Origin: Neisseria dentiae
GTDB taxonomy: Bacteria; Pseudomonadota; Gammaproteobacteria; Burkholderiales; Neisseriaceae
Assembly (NCBI RefSeq): GCF_024580525.1
Contig: NZ_JANIKQ010000015.1
Span: 1 to 64,000 of the forward strand
Direction: 5' to 3'
DNA length: 64,000 nucleotides
Both the position numbers and the translations under genes were made by a program. Position 1 is the first letter of the stretch, and each line of letters begins with the position of its first letter. This document shows, in pieces, positions 57,022-64,000 of the stretch. The notes beneath the pieces are model-generated. The model saw nothing but the letters and a program-made list of their open reading frames with translations, did no database searches and was not told the origin of the DNA.

Positions 57022-57131
57022 TATTGTTTTCAGCAAACAAAACAAACTGCATTGGCAGCCACTTTTAAAAACGCCCGTTTTCCCCCACAATACGGTTTTC
57101 AGCGACTGACCCACTTACAAAGGCAACCATC

Positions 57132-57974
57132 ATGTGCCAACTGCTCGGCATGAACTGCAACACCCCCACCGACATCGTTTTTTCGTTTGAAGGTTTCCGC
57201 CGCCGCGGCGGTTTGACCGACCACCATGCCGACGGCTTCGGCATCGGCTTTTTCGAAGGCCGGGGCGTGCGCCTGTTTCACGACGACAAACCCAGCGCCA
57301 ATTCGCCGGTGGCCGATTTGGTGAAGGCTTACCAAATCAAATCGGAAAACGTGATTGCCCATATCCGCAAAGCCACGCAGGGGCAGACTTCGCTTGCCAA
57401 CACCCACCCGTTTATGCGCGAAATGTGGGGCGGATACTGGCTGTTTGCCCACAACGGCCATCTGAAAAACTTTTTTCCCAAAGAAGGCGGTTTCTACCGC
57501 GCGGTGGGCAACACCGATTCGGAGCGTGCGTTTTGCTATATTCTGGAACAACTTCGCCGCCGCTTTTCCGAGCGCCCCGACGAAAACGCCCTGTTCGACG
57601 CCGTGGCGGAGCTGACCGCCGAAATCCGCGAATACGGCCTGTTTAACTTTATGATGTCGAACGGCGAATGCCTGTTTGCCCACGCCAGCACGCTCCTGCA
57701 CTATATCGTGCGCAAGGCTCCGTTCGGCGAAGCGCATCTGATTGACGACGACGTGAAGGTCGATTTCGCCGCCGTTACCACCCCCAACGACAAAGTGGCG
57801 GTGATTGCCACCCTGCCGCTCACCGCCAACGAAACCTGGCTGCAACTGGCCGTTAACGAGCTGGTGATGTTCCGCGAAGGCGACATCGTGCGCCGCCATG
57901 CGCCCGAGCACCCCGTTTACATGAGCGCGGAAGAGGGTTTGGCCATTGCCAGAGCGGCAGGCGTCAGCGTTTGA
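57132..57974 (+). CDS. Class II glutamine amidotransferase, YafJ type
   Basis: A 280-residue N-terminal-nucleophile hydrolase. Met is followed directly by Cys2 (MCQLLGMNCN), the catalytic nucleophile after Met removal. Other signatures: GGLTDHHADGFGIGFFEG, VIAHIRKATQG, NTHPFMRE, FAHNGHLKN, GNTDSERAF. Only the amidotransferase domain is present, so it is a YafJ-type enzyme whose substrate is unknown (possibly a glutamine-derived metabolite). Monocistronic. Confidence 0.9.
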   Translation: MCQLLGMNCNTPTDIVFSFEGFRRRGGLTDHHADGFGIGFFEGRGVRLFHDDKPSANSPVADLVKAYQIKSENVIAHIRKATQGQTSLANTHPFMREMWGGYWLFAHNGHLKNFFPKEGGFYRAVGNTDSERAFCYILEQLRRRFSERPDENALFDAVAELTAEIREYGLFNFMMSNGECLFAHASTLLHYIVRKAPFGEAHLIDDDVKVDFAAVTTPNDKVAVIATLPLTANETWLQLAVNELVMFREGDIVRRHAPEHPVYMSAEEGLAIARAAGVSV

Positions 57975-58067
57975 ATTTGTGCGGTTTTTGGGGAAATATT
58001 TACCGCAACGGGTTTCTAAAACACCGGCGTTAAGTTTGGGCATGACGGAAACCTTTGCAAGCCGATT

Positions 58068-58094
58068 AGGCCGTCTGAAAGTTTCAGACGGCCT
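58068..58094. terminator. Inverted DUS pair
   Basis: AGGCCGTCTGAAA and TTTCAGACGGCCT separated by one base; the stem tip must melt to form a loop. Between the amidotransferase and OppA-like genes. Confidence 0.65.
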
Positions 58095-58151
58095 GTGTTT
58101 TGTTTTACAATCCGCCCGTTCTGTTCCGATAATTTTACAGAGGAGACCCTT

Positions 58152-59774
58152 ATGCCGTCCGCACCGTTCCGCCTTTCCGTTTTAGCCGCTGCCGCCGTGT
58201 TGATTGCCGCCTGCGGCGGGCAGGAAAAAAACACCGCCGCTTCGGCCCCAACCGCCGACACCGTTACCCGCAACAACGTAACCGAGCCGCAGTCGCTCGA
58301 TCCGCATCAGATTACCGGCGTGCCCGAAATCAACGTGGTGCGCGACCTGCTGGAAGGCTTGGTGGAAACCGACGGAAAAGGCGCCGTGATTCCCGCCGCC
58401 GCCGAATCATGGGAGAGCGGCGACAACAAAGTGTGGACGTTCAAACTGCGCGAAGGTTTGAAGTGGAGCAACGGCGAACCGCTCACCGCCGAAGATTTCG
58501 TGTATAGCTGGCGCCGTTTGGTCGATCCGAAAACCGCCTCGCAATACGCCACCTATCTTCAGGCGGCCAAAATCGAGAATATCGACGAAATCTTAAAAGG
58601 CGAAAAATCGCCCGACACCCTCGGCGTGAAAGCCGTCGATCCGCAAACGCTGCAAATCACCCTCACCGCCGCCGTGCCGTACTTCCCGCAAATGCTTTAT
58701 CACGCCGCCACCAAGCCCGTACACCGCGCCACCGTGGAAAAACACGGCGTGAAATGGACGCAGCCTGAAAATTTCGTCGGCAACGGCCCTTATGTGATGA
58801 AAAACTGGGTGGTCAACGAGCGCATCGAGCTGGAGAAAAACCCGCAATACCGCGATGCGGCCAATGTGAAAATCAATAAAGTGGTGTTTCTGCCCATAGG
58901 CTCGCAAACCGACGACGTTGCCCGTTACGAAGCCGGCGAAGTCGATATCACCGACGCGCTGCCGCCCGAAATGTATGCCAAGCTGCAAGAAAAATACCCG
59001 CAAGAATTGAAGCGCAGCCCTTATCTTTGCACTTATTATTTTGAAATCAACAACCAAAAAGCGCCGTTTGACGACGTGCGCGTGCGCAAAGCCCTGTCGC
59101 TGGCCTTAGACCGCGAAACCATCGCCGCCAAAGTGCTGGGGCGCGGCGAAGAGCCGGCCTACAACCTGACCCGGGCGGGCACCGCAGGTTTCGTGCCTTA
59201 CGTGCCCGAATGGAGCAAGCTCGACCAAGCCGCCCGCGTGGCCGAAGCCAAAAAACTGCTGGCCGAAGCAGGGTATAGCGAAAGCAAGCCGCTCACCTTC
59301 AGTTTTTTATACAACACCTCGGAGCAGCATAAAAAAATCGCCGTGGCCGCCGCTTCAATGTGGCAGCAGGCTCTGGGCTTCGTGAAAGTGAACCTTGAAA
59401 ACCAAGAGTGGAAAACCTATCTCGACAGCCGCCGCAACGGCAACTATCAAATCGCCCGCGCATCGTGGTGCGGCGACTACAACGAACCTTCCACATTTTT
59501 AAACACCCTGCAATCGGCCAACAGCAGCAACCGCGCTTTCTATAAAAACGCCGATTACGACGCGTTGTTGGCCAAAACCCTGCAAGCGGATATCGACGAT
59601 AAAGAACGCACCCGCCTCTACACTCAGGCCGAAGCGCAAATCGATAAAGACAGCGCGGTAATTCCCGTTTACGGTTATGTGAATTCGCGGCTGGTGAAAC
59701 CGCACATCGGCGGCTATTCCACCGAAGACGTGTTAAACGAATTGCCGAGCAAACGTTTGTTTATTCAGAAATAG
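58152..59774 (+). CDS. Peptide ABC transporter substrate-binding lipoprotein (OppA-like)
   Basis: A 540-residue solute-binding protein. Signal peptide with lipobox LIAAC (Cys20), then the family 5 SBP pattern: EPQSLDPHQITG, WTFKLREGLKWSNGEPLTAEDFVYSWRRLVDP (cited as start and end), VGNGPYVMKNW and ARASWCGDYNEPSTFL. It binds oligopeptides in the periplasm. No permease or ATPase gene is adjacent, so it works with components elsewhere. ATG at 58152 with AGGAGA. Confidence 0.92.
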   Translation: MPSAPFRLSVLAAAAVLIAACGGQEKNTAASAPTADTVTRNNVTEPQSLDPHQITGVPEINVVRDLLEGLVETDGKGAVIPAAAESWESGDNKVWTFKLREGLKWSNGEPLTAEDFVYSWRRLVDPKTASQYATYLQAAKIENIDEILKGEKSPDTLGVKAVDPQTLQITLTAAVPYFPQMLYHAATKPVHRATVEKHGVKWTQPENFVGNGPYVMKNWVVNERIELEKNPQYRDAANVKINKVVFLPIGSQTDDVARYEAGEVDITDALPPEMYAKLQEKYPQELKRSPYLCTYYFEINNQKAPFDDVRVRKALSLALDRETIAAKVLGRGEEPAYNLTRAGTAGFVPYVPEWSKLDQAARVAEAKKLLAEAGYSESKPLTFSFLYNTSEQHKKIAVAAASMWQQALGFVKVNLENQEWKTYLDSRRNGNYQIARASWCGDYNEPSTFLNTLQSANSSNRAFYKNADYDALLAKTLQADIDDKERTRLYTQAEAQIDKDSAVIPVYGYVNSRLVKPHIGGYSTEDVLNELPSKRLFIQK

Positions 59775-59798
59775 TTTTATATTTTTGCAGTATTGCGA

Positions 59799-59827
59799 AG
59801 GCCGTCTGAAAATATTTCAGACGGCCT
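59799..59827. terminator. Inverted DUS pair terminator
   Basis: AGGCCGTCTGAAA, a three-base loop, TTTCAGACGGCCT, between the convergent oppA-like and dnaN genes. Confidence 0.8.
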
Positions 59828-59847
59828 GTTTGTTCCCTACAAAAACA

Positions 59848-60951
59848 TCAGATGCGCATCGGCATCACGATATATTTGAAATTCGGGTTGTTCGGAATGG
59901 TAAACAGCGTCGAACGGTTGGCATCGCCGAACGCCAGCTGCATATCGTCGGCATGAACGTTGCGCAGCACGTCCATCAGATAACCGATGTTGAAGCCTAC
60001 TTCCAACTCTTCGCCCTGATAGGCGATTTCCAATTCTTCGCGCGCTTCTTCCTGCTCGTTGTTGCTGCACACCACACTCAACAGGCCGGGGCGCAGCAGC
60101 AGGCGGGCGCCGCGGAATTTTTCGTTGGCCAAAATGGCGGCGCGCTCCAGCGCACCGAGCAGCTGGGTGCGGCCCACCAGAAAGATTTTGTCGTTGTCCA
60201 GCGGAATCACACGGTTGAAATCGGGGAACTTGCCGTCCACCACTTTGCTCACGATAACGGTGTCGTTGCAGCGGAAGCGCACCTGATTGTTAAGCAGCTC
60301 CACGGTAATCGGCTCGGCAGGATGGTTCAGCAGCTTGAACAGCTCCAGCACGGTTTTGCGCGGCAGAATCACTTCGGCCTTGGGCAGATCGGCGTCGATG
60401 GTGGTGCAGGAATAGGCCAGGCGGTGGCCGTCGGTGGCAACGAGGCGCAGTTGGTCGCCTTCCACCTGCATCAAGAGGCCGTTGAGATAATAGCGGATAT
60501 CTTGCACGGCCATGCTGTATTGCACTTGCGAGAGCATGTTTTTAAAGGCTTCCTGCGGCAGTGAGAAAGCGGCGCTCACGTCTTCGCCCACGCTCATCAG
60601 CGGGAAATCTTCGGCAGGCAGGGTTTGCAGGGCGAAACGGGATTTGCCGGCTTTGAGGGTGAGGCGGTTCTGCGCCCAATCCAGCGCTACCAGCGAGCCT
60701 TCGGGCAGCGCACGCAGGATGTCCTGTAATTTTTTGGCATTGGTGGTAACGCGGAAATCTTCGGCCTCGCTGTGGGGGCCGGAGGTGTTAATCTGGATTT
60801 CCAAATCGGTTGCCAGAATATTGGTTTGCCCGTGTACGTTTTCGAGCAATACGTTCGACAGAATCGGCAGTGTGTGGCGGCGTTCGACGATGCCGGTTAC
60901 CGCTTGCAGCGGCTTGAGCAAGGCATCGCGTTCGGCTTGTAAAATCAACAT
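59848..60951 (-). CDS. dnaN: DNA polymerase III beta subunit (sliding clamp)
   Basis: A 367-residue clamp with three repeats of the same fold. It starts MLILQAERDALLKPLQAVTGIVERRHTLPILSN (start cited in part) and ends in YIVMPMRI, typical of DnaN. It lies 19 bases downstream of dnaA on the same strand, the conserved dnaA-dnaN order. It tethers polymerase III to DNA. Confidence 0.97.
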   Translation of the reverse strand: MLILQAERDALLKPLQAVTGIVERRHTLPILSNVLLENVHGQTNILATDLEIQINTSGPHSEAEDFRVTTNAKKLQDILRALPEGSLVALDWAQNRLTLKAGKSRFALQTLPAEDFPLMSVGEDVSAAFSLPQEAFKNMLSQVQYSMAVQDIRYYLNGLLMQVEGDQLRLVATDGHRLAYSCTTIDADLPKAEVILPRKTVLELFKLLNHPAEPITVELLNNQVRFRCNDTVIVSKVVDGKFPDFNRVIPLDNDKIFLVGRTQLLGALERAAILANEKFRGARLLLRPGLLSVVCSNNEQEEAREELEIAYQGEELEVGFNIGYLMDVLRNVHADDMQLAFGDANRSTLFTIPNNPNFKYIVMPMRI

Positions 60952-60970
60952 GGTTATCCCTTCAGGCTCT

Positions 60971-62491
60971 TCAGTTTTGGATAATGATCAACAGTTTTTC
61001 GTAATCTTGGGCTAATTCCGGGTCTTCTTCGCGCAGCTTGGCCACCGCCTTCACGCCGTGCATCACGGTGGTGTGATCACGCCCGCCGAATGCGTCGCCG
61101 ATATTGGGCAGGCTCAGGTTGGTAAGCTCTTTGGTCAGGCTCATTGCCACCTGGCGCGGCCGGGCGATGTTGCGGGTGCGCTTCTTACCGAGTATATCAC
61201 TGATTTTTATACGGTAATATTTTGCCGTGGCATCGATAATCAAATCGGCGGTAATCACTTTATACGAGCTGGCCACAATGTCTTGCAGGGCGTTGCGCGC
61301 CAGATCGATATCAATCGGTTTTTTCAGAAAGCGGCTGCTGGCGCTCACACGGTTGAACGCGCCTTCGAGTTCGCGCACGTTCGACCTGATCAGGTTGGCG
61401 ATAAAAAAAGCGGCGTCTTCGTTGAGGGCCACGCCTGCGGCTTCGGCTTTTTTCTGCAAAATCGCCACGCGCATTTCCAATTCCGGCGGTTCCAGCTCTA
61501 AGGTCAAACCCCATGAAAAACGCGATTTCAGGCGCGCGTCCATGTCTTCGATTTGGGTGGGCAGCACATCGCAGGTTAAAATCAGCTGCTTTTTCTTGTT
61601 ATGGAAGTGATTGTAAAGATAGAAGAATTCTTCCATCGTGCGGTCTTTGCCCTTGATAAACTGAATATCGTCGATAATCAGCAGGTCGTATTGTTTGTAT
61701 TGCTGTTTGAATACATCATAGCTGTTGGTGCGCACGGCGTTCATAAAGCTGCGCACATAATCGTCGGAGTGCATATAGCGCACTTTGGCATCCGGCTTGT
61801 TTTTCAACAACTCGTTGCCGATGGCCTGCACCAGGTGGGTTTTGCCCAAACCCGTGCTGCCGTAAAGAAAAAACGGGTTGTAGCCCTGCCCCGGGTTTTC
61901 GGCTATCGACTGGGCGGCGGCGGCGGCAATACGGTTGCCTTTGCCCTCCACCAGCGTGTCGAAAGTATAGTCGGGCGACAGATTGGTTTGGCTGTGGTGC
62001 GTTTCGCCCTGCGGGCGGGCGGTCTGCTGGCTGCGCGCCGTTTCGCTCTTGGATTTGGCCGCCGGTTTAGCTTCCGCTTCGGCGGCAGGTTTGGATTGTC
62101 CACCGTCGGGCGGCAGTTGCTTCATGCGTTCCGCCACAATGTCGCGCGCGCTTTTTTTCGGCGTGGCTTTGGCGGCTGCCGCCTCTTTTTCAGACGGCCC
62201 GGCCGCACTGCGGCCGTCTGAAACGTTTGGCGCCATGGCATAAGCCTGCCCCTTGCCGGTTTTAAACAGCAGCGCGGGCATATCGGGCGCCAGCTCGGCG
62301 CGTGCGGCTTCGATGGCGGCGGCAAAACTGCTTTTCAACATATTGACGGCAAACTGGTTTTTGCCATATACCACCCACACGCCGTTTTCTTCGCCTACGG
62401 TTAACGGCGCAACCCAGGTTTGAAACTGTTGCACCGGCAAGGTGTCGTGTAGGCGGCGCAAACATTGCGGCCAAAATTCTGCAAGCGTCAT
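60971..62491 (-). CDS. dnaA: Chromosomal replication initiator DnaA
   Basis: A 506-residue AAA+ initiator. Domain I (about 1-85) begins MTLAEFWPQCLRRLHDTLP; domain II (about 86-175) is long, Ala/Lys/Pro-rich and includes an inverted pair of DUS. Domain III has the P-loop GSTGLGKTHL and IIDDIQFIKGKDRTMEEF. Domain IV carries the signature GGRDHTTVMHGVKAV. The long linker makes it larger than E. coli DnaA. ATG at 62491. Confidence 0.97.
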   Translation of the reverse strand: MTLAEFWPQCLRRLHDTLPVQQFQTWVAPLTVGEENGVWVVYGKNQFAVNMLKSSFAAAIEAARAELAPDMPALLFKTGKGQAYAMAPNVSDGRSAAGPSEKEAAAAKATPKKSARDIVAERMKQLPPDGGQSKPAAEAEAKPAAKSKSETARSQQTARPQGETHHSQTNLSPDYTFDTLVEGKGNRIAAAAAQSIAENPGQGYNPFFLYGSTGLGKTHLVQAIGNELLKNKPDAKVRYMHSDDYVRSFMNAVRTNSYDVFKQQYKQYDLLIIDDIQFIKGKDRTMEEFFYLYNHFHNKKKQLILTCDVLPTQIEDMDARLKSRFSWGLTLELEPPELEMRVAILQKKAEAAGVALNEDAAFFIANLIRSNVRELEGAFNRVSASSRFLKKPIDIDLARNALQDIVASSYKVITADLIIDATAKYYRIKISDILGKKRTRNIARPRQVAMSLTKELTNLSLPNIGDAFGGRDHTTVMHGVKAVAKLREEDPELAQDYEKLLIIIQN

Positions 62492-62852
62492 GTCAGGTGC
62501 CCGATTATAGCGGTTTTATACAAAACAAATAATGTAAACGCGTTTTGGCAGATGCCGCTTCCGCGCAGCCCTGCAAACAAAATACTTTTGAATCAACGAA
62601 TTAAAAACAGCAGGCCGTTGTTTTTCAGACGGCCTGTTGCATCGTTGCAAAGATTCGGCGGATTATACCGAAAATTATCCACAACCGCCATCGGTCGCAA
62701 CGGTAAAAATACGCGCGCACGGTGCGGTTTGCCGTGCCTTCCGAAAACCATACGCACGCCCGCAAAGGCCGTCTGAAAAGAAACCCGAAGTGAAAACGCA
62801 GACGCACGCACAACGGAAAGCGGGCCGCCGCCGGCCCAAACTGTTTTATTAA
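62492..62852. other. dnaA-rpmH intergenic region, possible oriC
   Basis: 361 bases without a gene between dnaA and rpmH. One perfect DnaA box TTATCCACA is at 62675-62683, with a poorer TTATACAAA near 62517. A DUS pair and AT-rich stretches are also present. The location is a common oriC site, but one strong box is little, so the call is tentative. Confidence 0.35.
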
Positions 62853-62881
62853 TTGACAAAACCCTAAATTTAGGGTGTAAT
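62853..62881 (+). promoter_or_regulatory. rpmH promoter with a 16-bp palindrome in the spacer
   Basis: TTGACA at 62853-62858, a 17-base spacer and TGTAAT at 62876-62881. The spacer is almost entirely the perfect palindrome ACCCTAAATTTAGGGT (62861-62876), suitable as a repressor or activator site. Confidence 0.7.
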
Positions 62882-62916
62882 CCGCGGTTTAATTTTCTGC
62901 CATTTAGGAAACAGAC

Positions 62917-63051
62917 ATGAAACGCACTTACCAACCCTCAGTAACCAAACGCAAACGCACCCACGGTTTTCTGGTCCGCTCCAAAACCCGCGGCGGCCGT
63001 GCCGTTTTGGCCGCACGCCGTGCCAAAGGCCGCAAACGCCTGGCCGTGTAA
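62917..63051 (+). CDS. rpmH: 50S ribosomal protein L34
   Basis: A 44-residue basic protein: [18 protein letters not shown], then [20 protein letters not shown] and a C-terminal RLAV. It is complete. The preceding TTAGGAAAC is the ribosome-binding site. It heads the conserved rpmH-rnpA-yidD-yidC cluster. Confidence 0.97.
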   Translation: MKRTYQPSVTKRKRTHGFLVRSKTRGGRAVLAARRAKGRKRLAV

Positions 63052-63052
63052 C

Positions 63053-63394
63053 TTGAAACAAGGCTTTGCCAAGCGTTACCGCTTGCTGAAAACGGATGAC
63101 TTTTCATCCGTTTTTGCGTTTAAAAAACAGCACGGTTCGCCGCTTATGCAGGTTTTTTACCTGTCCGGCAACGGCTTGGGGCACGCCCGTTTGGGCTTGG
63201 TGGTGAGCAAAAAAACCGCCAAGCGCGCGCACGAGCGCAACTATATGAAACGGGTGGTACGCGAATGGTTCCGCTGCCATAAAGAAACGCTGCCGCCCAA
63301 CGATTTCATCGTGCGCGTGCGCCGCCCTTTCAACCGCAAAACCGCCGCCGAAGCCCGCTCGCAGCTGGCGCAGCTGATACGCAAAGCATCCTGA
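63053..63394 (+). CDS. rnpA: Ribonuclease P protein component
   Basis: A 113-residue basic protein that helps RNase P RNA cut tRNA leaders. It has [46 protein letters not shown], and [13 protein letters not shown], the RNA-binding RNR-type motif (cited in part). No ATG fits; the TTG at 63053, one base after the rpmH stop, gives the family length and implies translational coupling. A longer ATG start at 62999 would overlap rpmH. Confidence 0.9.
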   Translation: MKQGFAKRYRLLKTDDFSSVFAFKKQHGSPLMQVFYLSGNGLGHARLGLVVSKKTAKRAHERNYMKRVVREWFRCHKETLPPNDFIVRVRRPFNRKTAAEARSQLAQLIRKAS

Positions 63395-63606
63395 TGGCCG
63401 CCAAACTGCTGCTGTGGCTGATACGGTTTTACCAATATGCCGTAAGCCCGCTGATTCCGCCCCGCTGCCGCTACACCCCCACCTGCTCGCAATATGCCGT
63501 GGAGGCGGTGAAAAAATACGGCGCGCTCAAAGGCGGCTGGCTGGCCGCCAAGCGCATCGCCTGCTGCCATCCGTGGGGCGGCTGCGGCCACGATCCCGTG
63601 CCTTAG
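63394..63606 (+). CDS. yidD: Membrane protein insertion efficiency factor YidD
   Basis: A 70-residue membrane-associated protein: [27 protein letters not shown] with three Cys residues and the [13 protein letters not shown] tail, typical of YidD. It aids insertion by YidC. Its ATG overlaps the rnpA stop (TGATG). Confidence 0.95.
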   Translation: MAAKLLLWLIRFYQYAVSPLIPPRCRYTPTCSQYAVEAVKKYGALKGGWLAAKRIACCHPWGGCGHDPVP

Positions 63607-63844
63607 CCCGAAGCCTGCCGGCAACGGACACGATGCGTTTCAGACGGCCTGCCGCCAGCGGCATATTTTTCCACCGCAAGCAGGCATTTCTATATAATGC
63701 CGCCTGAAACCGCCGGCGCGCACAGCGCAACCGCCGACACCGCCGGACGGATATTTCCGACAAAAACCGCACGAAAACCGGCACACCGGCTCCGGCAACC
63801 AACTTTTCTGCGCACGAACCTTTAAGTATCACCAGGAAGATTCT

Positions 63845-64000
63845 ATGGACTTCAAACGATTAATGATTTTTTTTGCTGTGGCTGCGGCGATTCTGTTTGG
63901 CTGGGAACAAATGTTCCCCTCGCCCAAACCCAGCCCTGCGCAACAACAGGCGGCGCAAACCGCGCAGCAAAGCGCCGCGCCGCAGGCAGGCCATGCCGCC
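63845..64000 (+). CDS. yidC: Membrane protein insertase YidC (partial, 5' end)
   Basis: The first 52 codons: MDFKRLMIFFAVAAAILFGWEQM is the first membrane helix, then a Pro/Gln/Ala-rich start of the periplasmic domain. It continues past the right edge. It follows yidD by 238 bases, which contain a DUS and no gene; the operon order is normal. Confidence 0.9.
   Translation, partial: MDFKRLMIFFAVAAAILFGWEQMFPSPKPSPAQQQAAQTAQQSAAPQAGHAA

Noticed and set aside
57132..57974. Glutamine amidotransferase part of a purine or glucosamine enzyme
   Set aside because: There is no synthase domain after the amidotransferase domain; length fits the stand-alone YafJ type.
62492..62852. Confident oriC call
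   Set aside because: Only one perfect DnaA box was found; kept as a tentative feature because the location alone is suggestive.

Overview
The window is chromosomal DNA from a member of the Neisseriaceae, very probably a commensal or animal-associated Neisseria. The DNA uptake sequence AGGCCGTCTGAA (the AG-DUS dialect) occurs dozens of times, often as inverted pairs that form terminators behind genes. A full Correia repeat element and dRS3-type repeats are present. Several gene arrangements are also neisserial: the birA/coaX fusion, the yraN-gmhA-dolP cluster, and dnaA-dnaN divergent from rpmH-rnpA-yidD-yidC.

Layout. 1-14.9 kb: housekeeping genes (pepN end, sspA-sspB, folD, three tRNAs, hldC, birA/coaX, zupT, pdxA, a beta carbonic anhydrase, nadD, rsfS, tpiA, secG). 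They include a GH20 enzyme that closely resembles dispersin B, the biofilm-dissolving hexosaminidase. 14.9-24.0 kb: a 9.1-kb integrated element at the 3' end of tRNA-Leu(GAG). It has a P4-type integrase, an AlpA-like regulator, three Mu-like genes (Gam, Mor, protease I), a small structured-RNA locus behind a strong promoter, a zinc-finger/Toprim primase, a DUF927 ATPase and an array of GGTTACC repeats that looks like a replication origin. No capsid or tail structural genes are visible, so it looks like a phage satellite that may depend on a Mu-like helper. Two of its genes carry single in-frame stop codons. 24-42 kb: LigE, a metallo-beta-lactamase fold enzyme, a DUF937-OmpA protein, valS, map, dolP-gmhA-yraN, rsmI, an outer-membrane efflux channel with a MarR regulator, a preQ1 riboswitch with queF and yhhQ, ispB, and rplU-rpmA. 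42-53 kb: a large beta-helix protein without a signal peptide, waaQ, cytochrome c', an Nramp-like transporter, rsmJ, a TbpB-like surface lipoprotein, argS, and a cold-shock/excalibur membrane protein. 53-58 kb: a 5-oxoprolinase operon (pxpB-pxpC-pxpA) with an Nramp-fold transporter lacking the usual metal motif, and a class II amidotransferase. 58-64 kb: an OppA-like lipoprotein and the dnaN-dnaA / rpmH-rnpA-yidD-yidC region.

Short repeats are abundant between genes: four related elements bounded by GAGACCTTTGCAAA-like ends, an unassigned MITE abutting the Correia element, and several perfect 12- to 23-bp inverted repeats. The strongest candidate for an undescribed system is the tRNA-Leu element. 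The dispersin-like enzyme, the beta-helix protein and the palindrome inside the rpmH promoter are also worth a second look. All family assignments come from reading translated sequence by eye; no database search was run.
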